Made by a program: the position numbers and the translations under genes. From assembly GCA_017745595.1 (NCBI GenBank), contig WMBV01000028.1:1-64000 (forward strand): DNA of 64,000 nt, written 5' to 3'. Within the stretch, counting starts at the first letter, position 1. The number at the start of each line of letters is the position of its first letter. Below the pieces are notes generated by a model that saw only the letters and a list, made by a program, of their open reading frames with translations, was not told where the DNA came from and ran no database searches. This document shows positions 47,000 to 55,706 of the stretch, in pieces. Source of the stretch: Bordetella petrii (GTDB taxonomy: Bacteria; Pseudomonadota; Gammaproteobacteria; Burkholderiales; Burkholderiaceae_B).

Positions 47000-47875
47000 A
47001 TGCGCATCGAAATCGTGGTCGATGTGAAGACCACCCTGGGCGAAGGCCCGCTGTGGGACGTGGATGAACAGCGGCTGTACTGGATCGACAGCGCCGACGG
47101 CCGCGTGTTCCGCTGCACCGCCGACGGCCGCGAAGTCCGAGCCTGGGACCTGCCCCAGAAGATCGGCTCGATGGCGCTGCGCAAGCAGGGCGGGGCGGTG
47201 CTGTCGCTGGCGCGCGGCTTCCACTTCCTGGACTTCGGCACCGGCGAGCTGGAACTGATCGTCGATCCCGAACCCGACAAGCCGGCCAACCGCCTGAACG
47301 ACGGCAAGGTCGACCGCCAGGGCCGCTTCCTGGCCGGCAGCATGGACACCAACGAAGACGGCCCCAACGGCGCCCTGTACCGGCTGGACCCGGACCTGTC
47401 GCTGCACACGCTCGAGCGCGGCATCGTGGTGTCCAATGGCCCGTGCTGGAGCCCCGACGGCAATACGTTCTACTTCAACGACACCTGGTCGGGCGAAGTC
47501 TGGGCGTACGACTACGACCAGCAGACCGGCAAGGTGTCGAACCGCCGCACGCATGCGCGCGTGGACATGAGCGGTGGCGGCGGCGCCGACGGGTCCACCG
47601 TCGATGCCGACGGCTATTTGTGGAATGCCCTGGTGTACGACGGCAAGCTGGTGCGCTACGCCCCGGATGGCTCGGTCGACCGCGTGATCGAGATGCCGGT
47701 GAAGAAAGTCACCAGCGTCATGTTCGGCGGGCCCGACCTGGACGTGCTGTATGTCACGTCGATGGCCCGTCCGCCGCTGCCGCGCTTTCCCGGCGATGGC
47801 GTGGCGCGCGGCAGCCTGTTCGCCGTGCACGGGTTGGGGGTGCGCGGCTTGCCGGAACATCGCTTCGGGGGCTAG
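47000..47875 (+). CDS. SMP-30/gluconolactonase-family lactonase
   Basis: 291 residues, six-bladed propeller. The metal-site residues are expected at LGEGPLWD (Glu), NRLNDGKVDRQGRF (Asn, Asp) and GADGSTVDADGYLWNAL. It opens a sugar lactone to the acid, completing the step after the SDR. Last gene of the operon; it starts 12 bases after the BKACE stop behind TAGGAGA. Confidence 0.9.
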   Translation: MRIEIVVDVKTTLGEGPLWDVDEQRLYWIDSADGRVFRCTADGREVRAWDLPQKIGSMALRKQGGAVLSLARGFHFLDFGTGELELIVDPEPDKPANRLNDGKVDRQGRFLAGSMDTNEDGPNGALYRLDPDLSLHTLERGIVVSNGPCWSPDGNTFYFNDTWSGEVWAYDYDQQTGKVSNRRTHARVDMSGGGGADGSTVDADGYLWNALVYDGKLVRYAPDGSVDRVIEMPVKKVTSVMFGGPDLDVLYVTSMARPPLPRFPGDGVARGSLFAVHGLGVRGLPEHRFGG

Positions 47876-47924
47876 GGCGGGCCAGCGCGGCGGGCCGCGC
47901 GGCGCAGGCCCGCGCGGACGCCGG

Positions 47925-50123
47925 TCAGAAGTCCACCGACATCGACAGCTTGTAGACGCGGCCCATGCCCTGGGTGATCTGGCCGAAGTCGTTGCCGACG
48001 GTCGCCCAGTATTTCTTGTCGGTCACGTTGTCCACCGCGGCGCGCCACACCACGTTGTGGCCGGCGATCTGGGTGGCATAACGCGCGCCCAGGTCCAGGC
48101 GGGTCCAGGCGGGAATCTTGGCCGTGTTGTCGATATTGACGTACTGAGAGCCGCGCCGCTGGACATACGCCTGCAAGGTCAGGCCGGTCAGGGCGGGCAC
48201 GTCCCATTCGGCCCCGATCACGGCCTGGTAGCGAGGCACGCCGATCGCGTCGTTGCCATCTTGAGCGGCGCCCTGCGTGCCGCGCAGTTCCGGGTCCATG
48301 AAGGTAATGCCGCCCAACAGCCGTACGCCTCGCATCGGCTCGCCATAGATATTCATTTCCAGGCCGCGATTGCGCTGCGAGCCGGCTAGCCCGAAGACAT
48401 TGTCCGAGTTGGTGTAGGCCTCGGGCTTCTCGATCTGGAACACGCCGATGTTGCCGCCGATGTTGCCGAAATCCAGCTTCACGCCGGCCTCGGTCTGCTT
48501 GGTGCGGTACGGCGCGAGAGTTTCGCCGAAGTTGCTGGCGCCCAGCGGCGCCGTGTCGCCCTTGCTCAGGCCTTCGATATGGTTGACGTAGAACGCCACC
48601 TGTTCCCAGGGCCGCACGACGAGGCCATAGGCGGGCGTCCAGACCGACTCGTCGTAGGTGGTGTCGTGCACGCCCTCGGCGGTGTAGAGCTTGTCTTCGA
48701 TGTTCTGGTGGCGCGCGCCGATGGTCAGCAAGACGCGGTCTTCCAGGAAAGACAACTGGTCGGACAGCGCGACGCTGGTCAGGTACGTGCGGCTGCTGAC
48801 GTGGGGATCGTCGATGTCGCCGCCCGAGATTGCCGTCTCGGGGCGCGGGACAGCCACGGGGTTGTAGATGTCGATGGGAATGCTGCCGCTCATTTCCCAG
48901 GCCTGCCGCACCCGGGTCTGCAGCCGCGATACGCCCACGTTCACCAGGTGGCCGACCGGTCCGGTGTGAAACCGGCCCCGCATCCCGATTTCGCCGCTGA
49001 CCGAGTCGCGGGTATAGGGCACGGTCAGCCGCTCCGCCGTGCCGATGCCGTTGCCGTCGACGCTGGGCTGGCCATAATCGCCGTTCTCGCGGTCGTGGCT
49101 GGTGCCGATCGCCGCATAACCCATCAAGTTGCTGGAAAAATCGTATTCGGCGCGCAGCACGCCGAAGGTGCTTTCCAGCTCGCTGTAGGTCCAGGGCTGG
49201 CCATAATTGGTGCTGTTCGAGGGCGGCGACGGAACATCGTCGCCCATCAGGGTAATGGTGGGGCGCGGCTGCGAATAACGGTATTTCTGATAACCGGCGT
49301 CCAGGGATACGCGCAATTGTTCGCCCAGATAATCCAGCCCGACCGTGCCCACCGTCATGCGCTGTCCGGCGTCGTCGATGCGGGTGTCGCCGTCGCGGTG
49401 GGCCGCGTTCACGCGGATACCGAACTGCTGGCTGTCGCCCCAGCGCCGTCCGATGTCGACGCCGGCGCCCACTTGCGAGTCGCTGGTGTAGTCCAGCGTG
49501 GCGCGCGTCAGCGGATCGGCGCCCGCGCGCTTGGGCTGGATATTGATCGACCCCCCCAGCCCGGAACCGCCCGGCGCCGCACCGTTCAGGAACGCATTGG
49601 CGCCTTTCAGGATTTCGACGCGCTCGATCATCTGCGTGGGCAGCACCTGGCGCGGCAGGATGCCGTATAGGCCGTTGAACGACAGATCATCGTTGTTCAG
49701 CGCAAAACCGCGTATGGAAAAGGTCTCGGCCGAATTGCCATAGCCGTTGCCCACCTGTACCGAGGCGTCGTTCTTCACCACGTCTCCCAGCGTCCGCGCC
49801 TGCTGGTCTTCGATCAGTTTGGACGTGTAGCTGGTGACCACGAACGGGGCATCCATGTTGTCCATATTGCCCAGCACCCCCAGCTGGCCGCCCCGTCCCA
49901 CCTGGCCGCCGGCGAATTCGATGGGGGTGGGATTCGAGACGCTGCCTTCGCCCGTGACCGTGGTGGTTTCCATGGTCGTGACCGCGCCTTGCACCGTTTG
50001 CGACCAGGCGGGCGCGCACGCCACCGCGCCGGCGGACAAGGCCGCATGCAGCGCCAGCGTCAGCGGCTTGAGGGAGAGGCGGGACAGGGAGGCCGTGGCG
50101 GGGGCAGGGAAGAGAGCAGGCAT
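47925..50123 (-). CDS. TonB-dependent siderophore receptor
   Basis: About 732 residues. A signal peptide (to about PAWSQ) is followed by a plug domain (VVKNDASVQVGNGYGNSAETFSIRGF, split here as VVKNDASVQVG and ETFSIRGF) and a 22-strand barrel ending in VYKLSMSVDF with C-terminal Phe. It takes up a ferric siderophore using TonB energy. ATG 50123 is the only start close to the signal peptide. A Fur-like dyad lies 26 bases upstream, and a LysR gene is divergent. Confidence 0.92.
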   Translation of the reverse strand: MPALFPAPATASLSRLSLKPLTLALHAALSAGAVACAPAWSQTVQGAVTTMETTTVTGEGSVSNPTPIEFAGGQVGRGGQLGVLGNMDNMDAPFVVTSYTSKLIEDQQARTLGDVVKNDASVQVGNGYGNSAETFSIRGFALNNDDLSFNGLYGILPRQVLPTQMIERVEILKGANAFLNGAAPGGSGLGGSINIQPKRAGADPLTRATLDYTSDSQVGAGVDIGRRWGDSQQFGIRVNAAHRDGDTRIDDAGQRMTVGTVGLDYLGEQLRVSLDAGYQKYRYSQPRPTITLMGDDVPSPPSNSTNYGQPWTYSELESTFGVLRAEYDFSSNLMGYAAIGTSHDRENGDYGQPSVDGNGIGTAERLTVPYTRDSVSGEIGMRGRFHTGPVGHLVNVGVSRLQTRVRQAWEMSGSIPIDIYNPVAVPRPETAISGGDIDDPHVSSRTYLTSVALSDQLSFLEDRVLLTIGARHQNIEDKLYTAEGVHDTTYDESVWTPAYGLVVRPWEQVAFYVNHIEGLSKGDTAPLGASNFGETLAPYRTKQTEAGVKLDFGNIGGNIGVFQIEKPEAYTNSDNVFGLAGSQRNRGLEMNIYGEPMRGVRLLGGITFMDPELRGTQGAAQDGNDAIGVPRYQAVIGAEWDVPALTGLTLQAYVQRRGSQYVNIDNTAKIPAWTRLDLGARYATQIAGHNVVWRAAVDNVTDKKYWATVGNDFGQITQGMGRVYKLSMSVDF

Positions 50124-50148
50124 GTTGGGAATGCAGATTATGAAAACT

Positions 50149-50171
50149 ATAATAAGAATTTTTCTTATTAT
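50149..50171. promoter_or_regulatory. Fur-box-like inverted repeat
   Basis: Half-sites ATAATAAGAA and TTCTTATTAT with a TTT spacer form a perfect 23-bp dyad. It lies 26 bases upstream of the siderophore receptor and 135 bases from the divergent LysR gene. Its AT-rich form fits a Fur site and iron control of the receptor. Confidence 0.6.
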
Positions 50172-50305
50172 CCGGAGGGCGGCCGGCCGATGCAATGCTT
50201 TTCCGGGAAATTGCACGGGAATGTGTCGCAATTCCGCCGCGTATTCCGGCCAGGCCCCGGGGCGCCGATAATGGCGGCTTCCCGCCGCTTTGTCTGCCGC
50301 CTCCG

Positions 50306-51226
50306 ATGAAAGGCTCTCGCAATTCCGTCACGTCGCTGCGTATTTTTCTGGCCGCCGCCCGCAGCCTGAACTTCAGCCGCAGCGCCGAAGAACTCAGCCT
50401 GACCCAGAGCGCGGTCAGCAAACATATCAGCGCCCTGGAAGGGCGCCTGGGCGTGGCGCTGTTCCAGCGCCTGCCAACCGGCCTGCGGCTGACTTACGCG
50501 GGGGCGCTGTACTTCGAGCGTATCGGCGCCGCGCTGCGGCTCATCGACGAAGCGGATGCACTGGTGGCGCAGCCGGGATCCCGGGTGGCGCTGAATGTGG
50601 CGGTGTCGCCTTCGTTCGCGCAGTTTTGCCTGCTGCCGGAGCTGGCCGGATTCTTCGCAAAGCATCCGGGCATACGGGTCAACGTCCGGCCGCGCCTGCT
50701 GTACGGGCGCAGCGAGGCCGAGCGTTTCGACGCCGAGATCCAGCTGCATGCCGGTTATGTGTCGGGCATGTCGGCCCAGTATCTATGCGGCCGCGAAATG
50801 GCCCTGGTCGCCACGCCGGGCCTGCTGCGGCGGCACACGGTGCGCTGCGCGGACGACCTGGACGGCCTGCCGCTGCTCAAGCGGGCGCAGCGCGGCTACG
50901 GCTGGGACGAATGGCGGGCCGAGGTGGCGCCGCTGTGGCCGGGGCCGTCCGTTACCGCGCCGGAATACGAGGGGTTTTCGGTCTTGCTGCCGGCTGTCAT
51001 GCACGGCCTGGGCGCCGCCATCGTGCCCTTGTGCATGGTGCTGCAGCCGCTGCGCGACGGCACGCTGTGCCGGCCGCTGGGCGAGGTGGTCGAGGGGCGG
51101 TTCGGCTATTACCTGATGCGGCCCCGGCCCAATGTGGGCGGCCCCTACACCGATGCCTTCTGCGCCTGGACGCTGGAGCGCGCGCAAGTCCTCAGTCGCG
51201 CGGTGCGCGCCTACCTGCAAGGCTGA
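50306..51226 (+). CDS. LysR-family transcriptional regulator (GcvA-like)
   Basis: 306 residues. The N-terminal HTH (SLRIFLAAARSLNFSRSAEEL, in pieces SLRIFLAA and LTQSAVSKHISALE) and a substrate-binding domain are present. It is followed 111 bases later by a Bug receptor on the same strand and is divergent from the siderophore receptor. It may control either. ATG 50306 is the first ATG with a good HTH spacing. Confidence 0.9.
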   Translation: MKGSRNSVTSLRIFLAAARSLNFSRSAEELSLTQSAVSKHISALEGRLGVALFQRLPTGLRLTYAGALYFERIGAALRLIDEADALVAQPGSRVALNVAVSPSFAQFCLLPELAGFFAKHPGIRVNVRPRLLYGRSEAERFDAEIQLHAGYVSGMSAQYLCGREMALVATPGLLRRHTVRCADDLDGLPLLKRAQRGYGWDEWRAEVAPLWPGPSVTAPEYEGFSVLLPAVMHGLGAAIVPLCMVLQPLRDGTLCRPLGEVVEGRFGYYLMRPRPNVGGPYTDAFCAWTLERAQVLSRAVRAYLQG

Positions 51227-51337
51227 TGCCGCGCCGCTATTCCATAATGGAATGGCGCATGCGCATACGTCCCTTGTCCCCGTCGATGCGGCCGGCCCAG
51301 AATAGTTGCCGACTCTAACAAAAACGGCTCGATCGAC

Positions 51338-52312
51338 ATGAACAAGTGGAAAACCTTTTGGCGCGGCATGGTGGCCGCCGCCTGCATCGCGGCACCGGCC
51401 CTGGCCGCGGCCTACCCGGACAAGCCCGTCAAGATCGTGGTGCCTTACTCGGCCGGCGGCAGTTCCGACCTGATCGCGCGCGCCATCGGCGAACAACTGG
51501 GAGCCGAGCTGGGCCAGCCCGTGGTGGTCGAGAACCGCTCGGGGGCGGGCTCGATGATCGGCACCGCCTATGTTTCCGGCGAAGCGCCGGACGGCTATAC
51601 CTTGCTGTTGGCGGATGTGCCGTTCACGATCGTGCCGGCGTTGTACGGCGACCGTGTTAAGTACGACGCCCGCAAAGACTTCGCGCCGATCGCGCTGGTG
51701 GGCCTGTCGCCCATGTACCTGTTCGCCAGCCCGGCATACGCGGCCAAAAGCGTGGCCGAACTGGTGGCCGATGCCCAGGCCCGGCCCGGCGTGGTTTCCA
51801 TCGGCTCTGGCGGCAATGGCTCGCTGACGCATTTGCTGGCCGAGCTGTTCATGCTCAATACGCAAACCAAGCTGGTCCATGTGCCTTACAAGGGCGCCGC
51901 CGCCTCGGTCAGCGACCTGGCCGGCGGCCAGATCGACGTGAGCTTCAGCAGCATGCCCAGCGCCGCGGCGCTGTTCCAGGCCGGCAAGATCCGGCCCTTG
52001 GCGGTCTCGTCGCCGCAACGCCAGGCCGAGACGCCCGACGTTCCCACGTTCCAGGAAAGCGGCCTGCCCAATCTGACCGTGCAAAGCTGGTGGGGCCTGC
52101 TCGCGCCGGCCGGCACGCCGCCGGCCGTGCTCGACCGGCTGGGCGCCGCGATGGCCAAGGTCATGCGCTCGCCCGCTATTGCGCAGCGTTATGCGGGCAT
52201 CGGCGCCAACGTGCCCGAGAAGACCGATGCGCAGGCGCTGCAGGCGTTGCTCTCGAGTGACTTCCAGCGCTGGCAGGACGTTGTGAGCCGCGCCGGCATC
52301 AAAATGGAATAA
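51338..52312 (+). CDS. Bug-family periplasmic receptor (TctC-like)
   Basis: 324 residues. Signal peptide (to about ALAAA), then PVKIVVPYSAGGSSDLIARAIG and VHVPYKGAAASVSDLAGG. It is an orphan receptor with no TctAB genes nearby. It is paired with an M28 peptidase 40-odd bases downstream, so its ligand may be a peptide-derived or amino-acid-like compound (inference). Confidence 0.93.
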   Translation: MNKWKTFWRGMVAAACIAAPALAAAYPDKPVKIVVPYSAGGSSDLIARAIGEQLGAELGQPVVVENRSGAGSMIGTAYVSGEAPDGYTLLLADVPFTIVPALYGDRVKYDARKDFAPIALVGLSPMYLFASPAYAAKSVAELVADAQARPGVVSIGSGGNGSLTHLLAELFMLNTQTKLVHVPYKGAAASVSDLAGGQIDVSFSSMPSAAALFQAGKIRPLAVSSPQRQAETPDVPTFQESGLPNLTVQSWWGLLAPAGTPPAVLDRLGAAMAKVMRSPAIAQRYAGIGANVPEKTDAQALQALLSSDFQRWQDVVSRAGIKME

Positions 52313-52316
52313 ACCC

Positions 52317-52337
52317 GCGCGCCCATTCCGGGCGCGC
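52317..52337 (+). other. GC hairpin between Bug and peptidase genes
   Basis: Perfect 8-bp stem GCGCGCCC / GGGCGCGC with an ATTCC loop. No T-run, so it more probably tunes mRNA stability or expression of the downstream peptidase than terminates. Confidence 0.35.
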
Positions 52338-52357
52338 CCTCGACGACAAGGATGTTC

Positions 52358-53632
52358 ATGACCCCGTGGTTGCAGGCGGCTGCGCAAGACGCGCAATTGA
52401 TGGATGATTTTCAAGCGTTATGTGGCTTCGGGGGGCGCCTGTCGGGCAGCGGGCAAGACGCCGCCGCCATGGACTGGGCCGTGCGCCGCATGCAGTCGGT
52501 GGGCAGCAGCGTGCAGAGGTTCGAGGTTCCCTACGACGGCTGGCAGTGCCTGCAAGCCAGCCTGGAACATATAGATGGCCAAGGCCTCGCCCGGCCCCTG
52601 CCATGCAAGCCTTTGCTGCGCTCGGCATCCACCGGCCCCGATGGCCTGGTGGCGCCGGTGCTGGACCTGGGGCAGGGGCGCGCCGACGATTTCGCGCGCG
52701 CCGGCGACCAGGTGCGGGGCAAGCTGGTGCTGGTTCGCCACGAATATCCTTTCACGCCGCACCACGTGCATCGCCGCCGCAAATACGACATGGCCGTGCA
52801 GGCCGGCGCCGCGGGTTTCCTGATCGCCAACCCTTGGCCCGGCGGCGGCCTGTTGTCGGGCTCGTCGGGCCGGCCGCGCGACGGCCACGGCATTCCGGCG
52901 GCCTACATCGACGAAGCCGGCGCGCGCCTGCTGGCCGGCGCAGGCGGACAAGCCCGCCTGCGCATACGGGGGGAAGAAATGCCCGATGCGCGCGCGGGGG
53001 TGGCGGTGCTGGACATCCCGGGCGGCCGCGAGGCGCGCATTGTCGTCAGCGCCCACCTCGATGGCCACGATCTGGGCTGCAGCGCGCTCGACAACGCGAC
53101 CGGCGTGGCCGTGGCGCTGGCCGCCGCGCGAGCGCTGGCGCCGCATGTGTCGGCGCACACGCCCGGCCTGCGCGTATGCCTGTTCTGCGCCGAAGAATGG
53201 GCCCTGGCCGGTTCCGCGCGCTACCTGGCGGATTTGCCCGCGGATGAACGCGCGCGCCTGAAACTGAACATCAACCTCGACACCGTCGCCGGCGACGATA
53301 CCCTGACCGCGCTGATCAGCGACTTCCCCGCATTGGCCGCCTACGTGGCGCAGGCCTCGCAGGCCGCGGGCGTGGCGGTAGCCAGCTGGCTGCCTTTGAT
53401 GCCGAACTCTGACCACGCCAATTTCGCCCGCCACGGCATTCCCGCGCTGCGCCTGGTGGCGGGTTTCGACCGGCCCGACTCGCGCGTCAACCGCATCCTG
53501 ACGGCCGAGGACACGCCCGACATCATCCGCGAGCCGGAACTGCGCCGCGCCCTCGCCGTTACCTGCGCCCTCGGCAGCGTGGCCTTGGGCCTGGACGACG
53601 CCCGGCTCGATGCCCTGGCGCTGCGCGGCTGA
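52358..53632 (+). CDS. M28-family metallopeptidase with PA domain
   Basis: About 424 residues. A PA-like insert (about 110-215) precedes the Zn peptidase domain. Metal ligands are visible in VVSAHLDGHDLG (His, Asp), SALDNATG (Asp), CAEEWALAGS (Glu pair), INLDTVAGDD and PNSDHANFARHG (His). No signal peptide is obvious, so it is probably cytoplasmic. Two ATGs, 52352 and 52358, precede the protein; AAGGA five bases upstream favours 52358. It could hydrolyse a peptide or amidated compound taken up by the Bug system. Confidence 0.88.
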   Translation: MTPWLQAAAQDAQLMDDFQALCGFGGRLSGSGQDAAAMDWAVRRMQSVGSSVQRFEVPYDGWQCLQASLEHIDGQGLARPLPCKPLLRSASTGPDGLVAPVLDLGQGRADDFARAGDQVRGKLVLVRHEYPFTPHHVHRRRKYDMAVQAGAAGFLIANPWPGGGLLSGSSGRPRDGHGIPAAYIDEAGARLLAGAGGQARLRIRGEEMPDARAGVAVLDIPGGREARIVVSAHLDGHDLGCSALDNATGVAVALAAARALAPHVSAHTPGLRVCLFCAEEWALAGSARYLADLPADERARLKLNINLDTVAGDDTLTALISDFPALAAYVAQASQAAGVAVASWLPLMPNSDHANFARHGIPALRLVAGFDRPDSRVNRILTAEDTPDIIREPELRRALAVTCALGSVALGLDDARLDALALRG

Positions 53633-53638
53633 CGGCTT

Positions 53639-54556
53639 TCAGCCGGATTGCCTCGCATCCGGATCCGGCTGCGCCGGCAGCGAGATCGAGGCGATCCAGT
53701 GCCGCAACACCGCGGCTTCGGGCGTGTCGCGCCGATAGACTTCTTGCGGCATCACGAAGTAATAGCTGAAGCTGCCGAGATTGACCCATGAGCCGAAGGG
53801 CGCCACCAGCCTTCCGTCGTCCAGCTCTTGGGTGATCATCGATTTCTGGCCCATGGCAATGCCGAAGCCGGCCAGCGCGGCCTCGTAAGCCAGCGCCGAA
53901 GATTCGAAACGCATGTCGCGGCTGGTGCCGGGCGTGGGAAGGCCTGTGTGCGAAAACCACATCTGCCAGTCGTCGGGGCGAGCATGGGTATGAAGCAGGG
54001 TTTCTCGCAGCAACTGGTCGGGGTGCTGCAAGCGCGCCGCCATCTCGGGTGTGCACACGGGCGCGATTTCATTTTCCATGATCTTGTACTGCACCAGGCC
54101 CGGCGCGTGGCCGTGGTTGATGACGATGGCCGCGTCCAGGTCTTCGCGCTCGAAGTCCGGCGGATTGGCCGAGGTGTGCAAGCGCACTTCCAGGTCGGGA
54201 TGGGTGGCATGCAGGTCGGCCAGCCGGGGCAGCAGCCAGCGCATGGCGATGGTATGCGGCGCCCTGAGGTTGAAGACGCGCGATCGCGCCGTATGGCGCA
54301 TGTGCTGGGTGGCGCGGCGCAGGCCGGCGATATGGCGAGAGATTTCTGAATGATATTCGCGGCCCGCCGGCGTCAGCACGATGCGCCGATGTTGCCGGTA
54401 GAACAGGCGGGTGCGCAGATGGTCTTCAAGCACGCGGATCTGCCGGCTGACCGCGGCGGGTGTCACGCACAGCTCTTGGGCCGCCGCACTGATGCCGGCC
54501 ACACGCCCCACGACTTCGAAAGTACGCAGCGCATTGAGCGGCGGAAGAGATTCCAT
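53639..54556 (-). CDS. LysR-family transcriptional regulator (GcvA/AmpR-like)
   Basis: 305 residues. The HTH (LPPLNALRTFEVVGRVAGISA, in pieces LPPLNALRTFEVV and LCVTPAAVSRQIRVLE) and effector domain with MRWLLPRLADLHATHPDLEV are typical. Convergent with the peptidase gene (6-base gap) and divergent from the Bug-amidase pair, which it probably regulates. Confidence 0.92.
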   Translation of the reverse strand: MESLPPLNALRTFEVVGRVAGISAAAQELCVTPAAVSRQIRVLEDHLRTRLFYRQHRRIVLTPAGREYHSEISRHIAGLRRATQHMRHTARSRVFNLRAPHTIAMRWLLPRLADLHATHPDLEVRLHTSANPPDFEREDLDAAIVINHGHAPGLVQYKIMENEIAPVCTPEMAARLQHPDQLLRETLLHTHARPDDWQMWFSHTGLPTPGTSRDMRFESSALAYEAALAGFGIAMGQKSMITQELDDGRLVAPFGSWVNLGSFSYYFVMPQEVYRRDTPEAAVLRHWIASISLPAQPDPDARQSG

Positions 54557-54703
54557 GGCGCTTTCGATTAATTAAAAGTAAATCGTAGCAGCACAGAAGT
54601 TGATTGACCACCCTAAGGCGCCTACCTACTATTCACCGCAATAACAGCGCCGCGGCCGCGCGCGATCCTTAATCATTTCTTAATCGAAAATCAGGAGGCA
54701 TCG

Positions 54704-55690
54704 ATGAAGCTGGGTTTATGGCGTAGTTGCGCGGGCGTACTGTTGTGCTGGGCCGTGGCGAGCCAGGCGGCTGCTGCGGGCGATCAAGCCGCTTATCCTT
54801 CGAGGACGGTATCCATTGTCGTGCCGACCACCCCCGGAGGAACGGCCGACTTGCTGGCGCGCCTGGTGGGCCCCAAACTGGCCGCGCTGTGGGGCCACCC
54901 CGTCATCGTCGAAAACAAGCCCGGCGCCGGCACGCTGGTAGGCACCGATTACGCGGCGCAGGCCAAGCCGGACGGCTATACGCTGCTGCTCACCTTCAAC
55001 GAGCTGGCCACCTTGCCGGCGATCAACAAGCACGCCAAGGTCGATGTCGTGAACGGTTTCGAGCGTATCGGCAAAATCGGCACCTTGCCGGTACTTATCC
55101 TGGCCAATCCAAAGATAAAGGCAGACACTTTGCAGGAACTGATCGATGAGGCGAAACAGAATCCCGGCAAGCTGACTTATTCCTCCAATGGCTCGGGTGG
55201 CGTGCTGCAGCTTTATACCGAGATGTTCAAGCAGGAAGCCGGCATAGACATCATGCACGTGCCCTATAAAGGCGCGCTGGAAGCCTCGACGGCGATGCTT
55301 TCCGGCGAAGTCGATGTGCTGGTGCAGTTTGCATCCGGCAACGTGCAGAACTACGTGAAGGCCAATCGCACCAAGGCCTATGCGGTCGCCTCGAAAGAGC
55401 GCCTGCCCGACTTGCCGGACATTCCGACCACCGCGCAGGCGGGCCTGCCTTCGCTGGAGCTCGAGGCCTGGTATGGCGTGTTCGCGCCCGCCGGCACGCC
55501 CAAGGCAATCATCGAGAAGGTGAACAGAGACTTCATCCAGGTGTTGCAGATGCCGGATGTGCGCGAACGGCTCAACGGAGTGGGCATGGCCGTGAACACA
55601 GGCACGCCGGCGGAGTTCGATGCCTTCTTCAAAGAGGAATACCGTCGCTGGACGGATCTCATCGTCGCCGCCGGTATCGAAAGCAATTGA
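54704..55690 (+). CDS. Bug-family periplasmic receptor (TctC-like)
   Basis: 328 residues. Signal peptide (to about AAAAG), then TVSIVVPTTPGGTADLLARLVG and MHVPYKGALEASTAMLSG. Followed 16 bases later by an amidase gene on the same strand. Its ligand may be the amide substrate or its acid. ATG 54704 follows CAGGAGG. Confidence 0.93.
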   Translation: MKLGLWRSCAGVLLCWAVASQAAAAGDQAAYPSRTVSIVVPTTPGGTADLLARLVGPKLAALWGHPVIVENKPGAGTLVGTDYAAQAKPDGYTLLLTFNELATLPAINKHAKVDVVNGFERIGKIGTLPVLILANPKIKADTLQELIDEAKQNPGKLTYSSNGSGGVLQLYTEMFKQEAGIDIMHVPYKGALEASTAMLSGEVDVLVQFASGNVQNYVKANRTKAYAVASKERLPDLPDIPTTAQAGLPSLELEAWYGVFAPAGTPKAIIEKVNRDFIQVLQMPDVRERLNGVGMAVNTGTPAEFDAFFKEEYRRWTDLIVAAGIESN

Positions 55691-55706
55691 AGCAAGGAGC
55701 ACGTCA

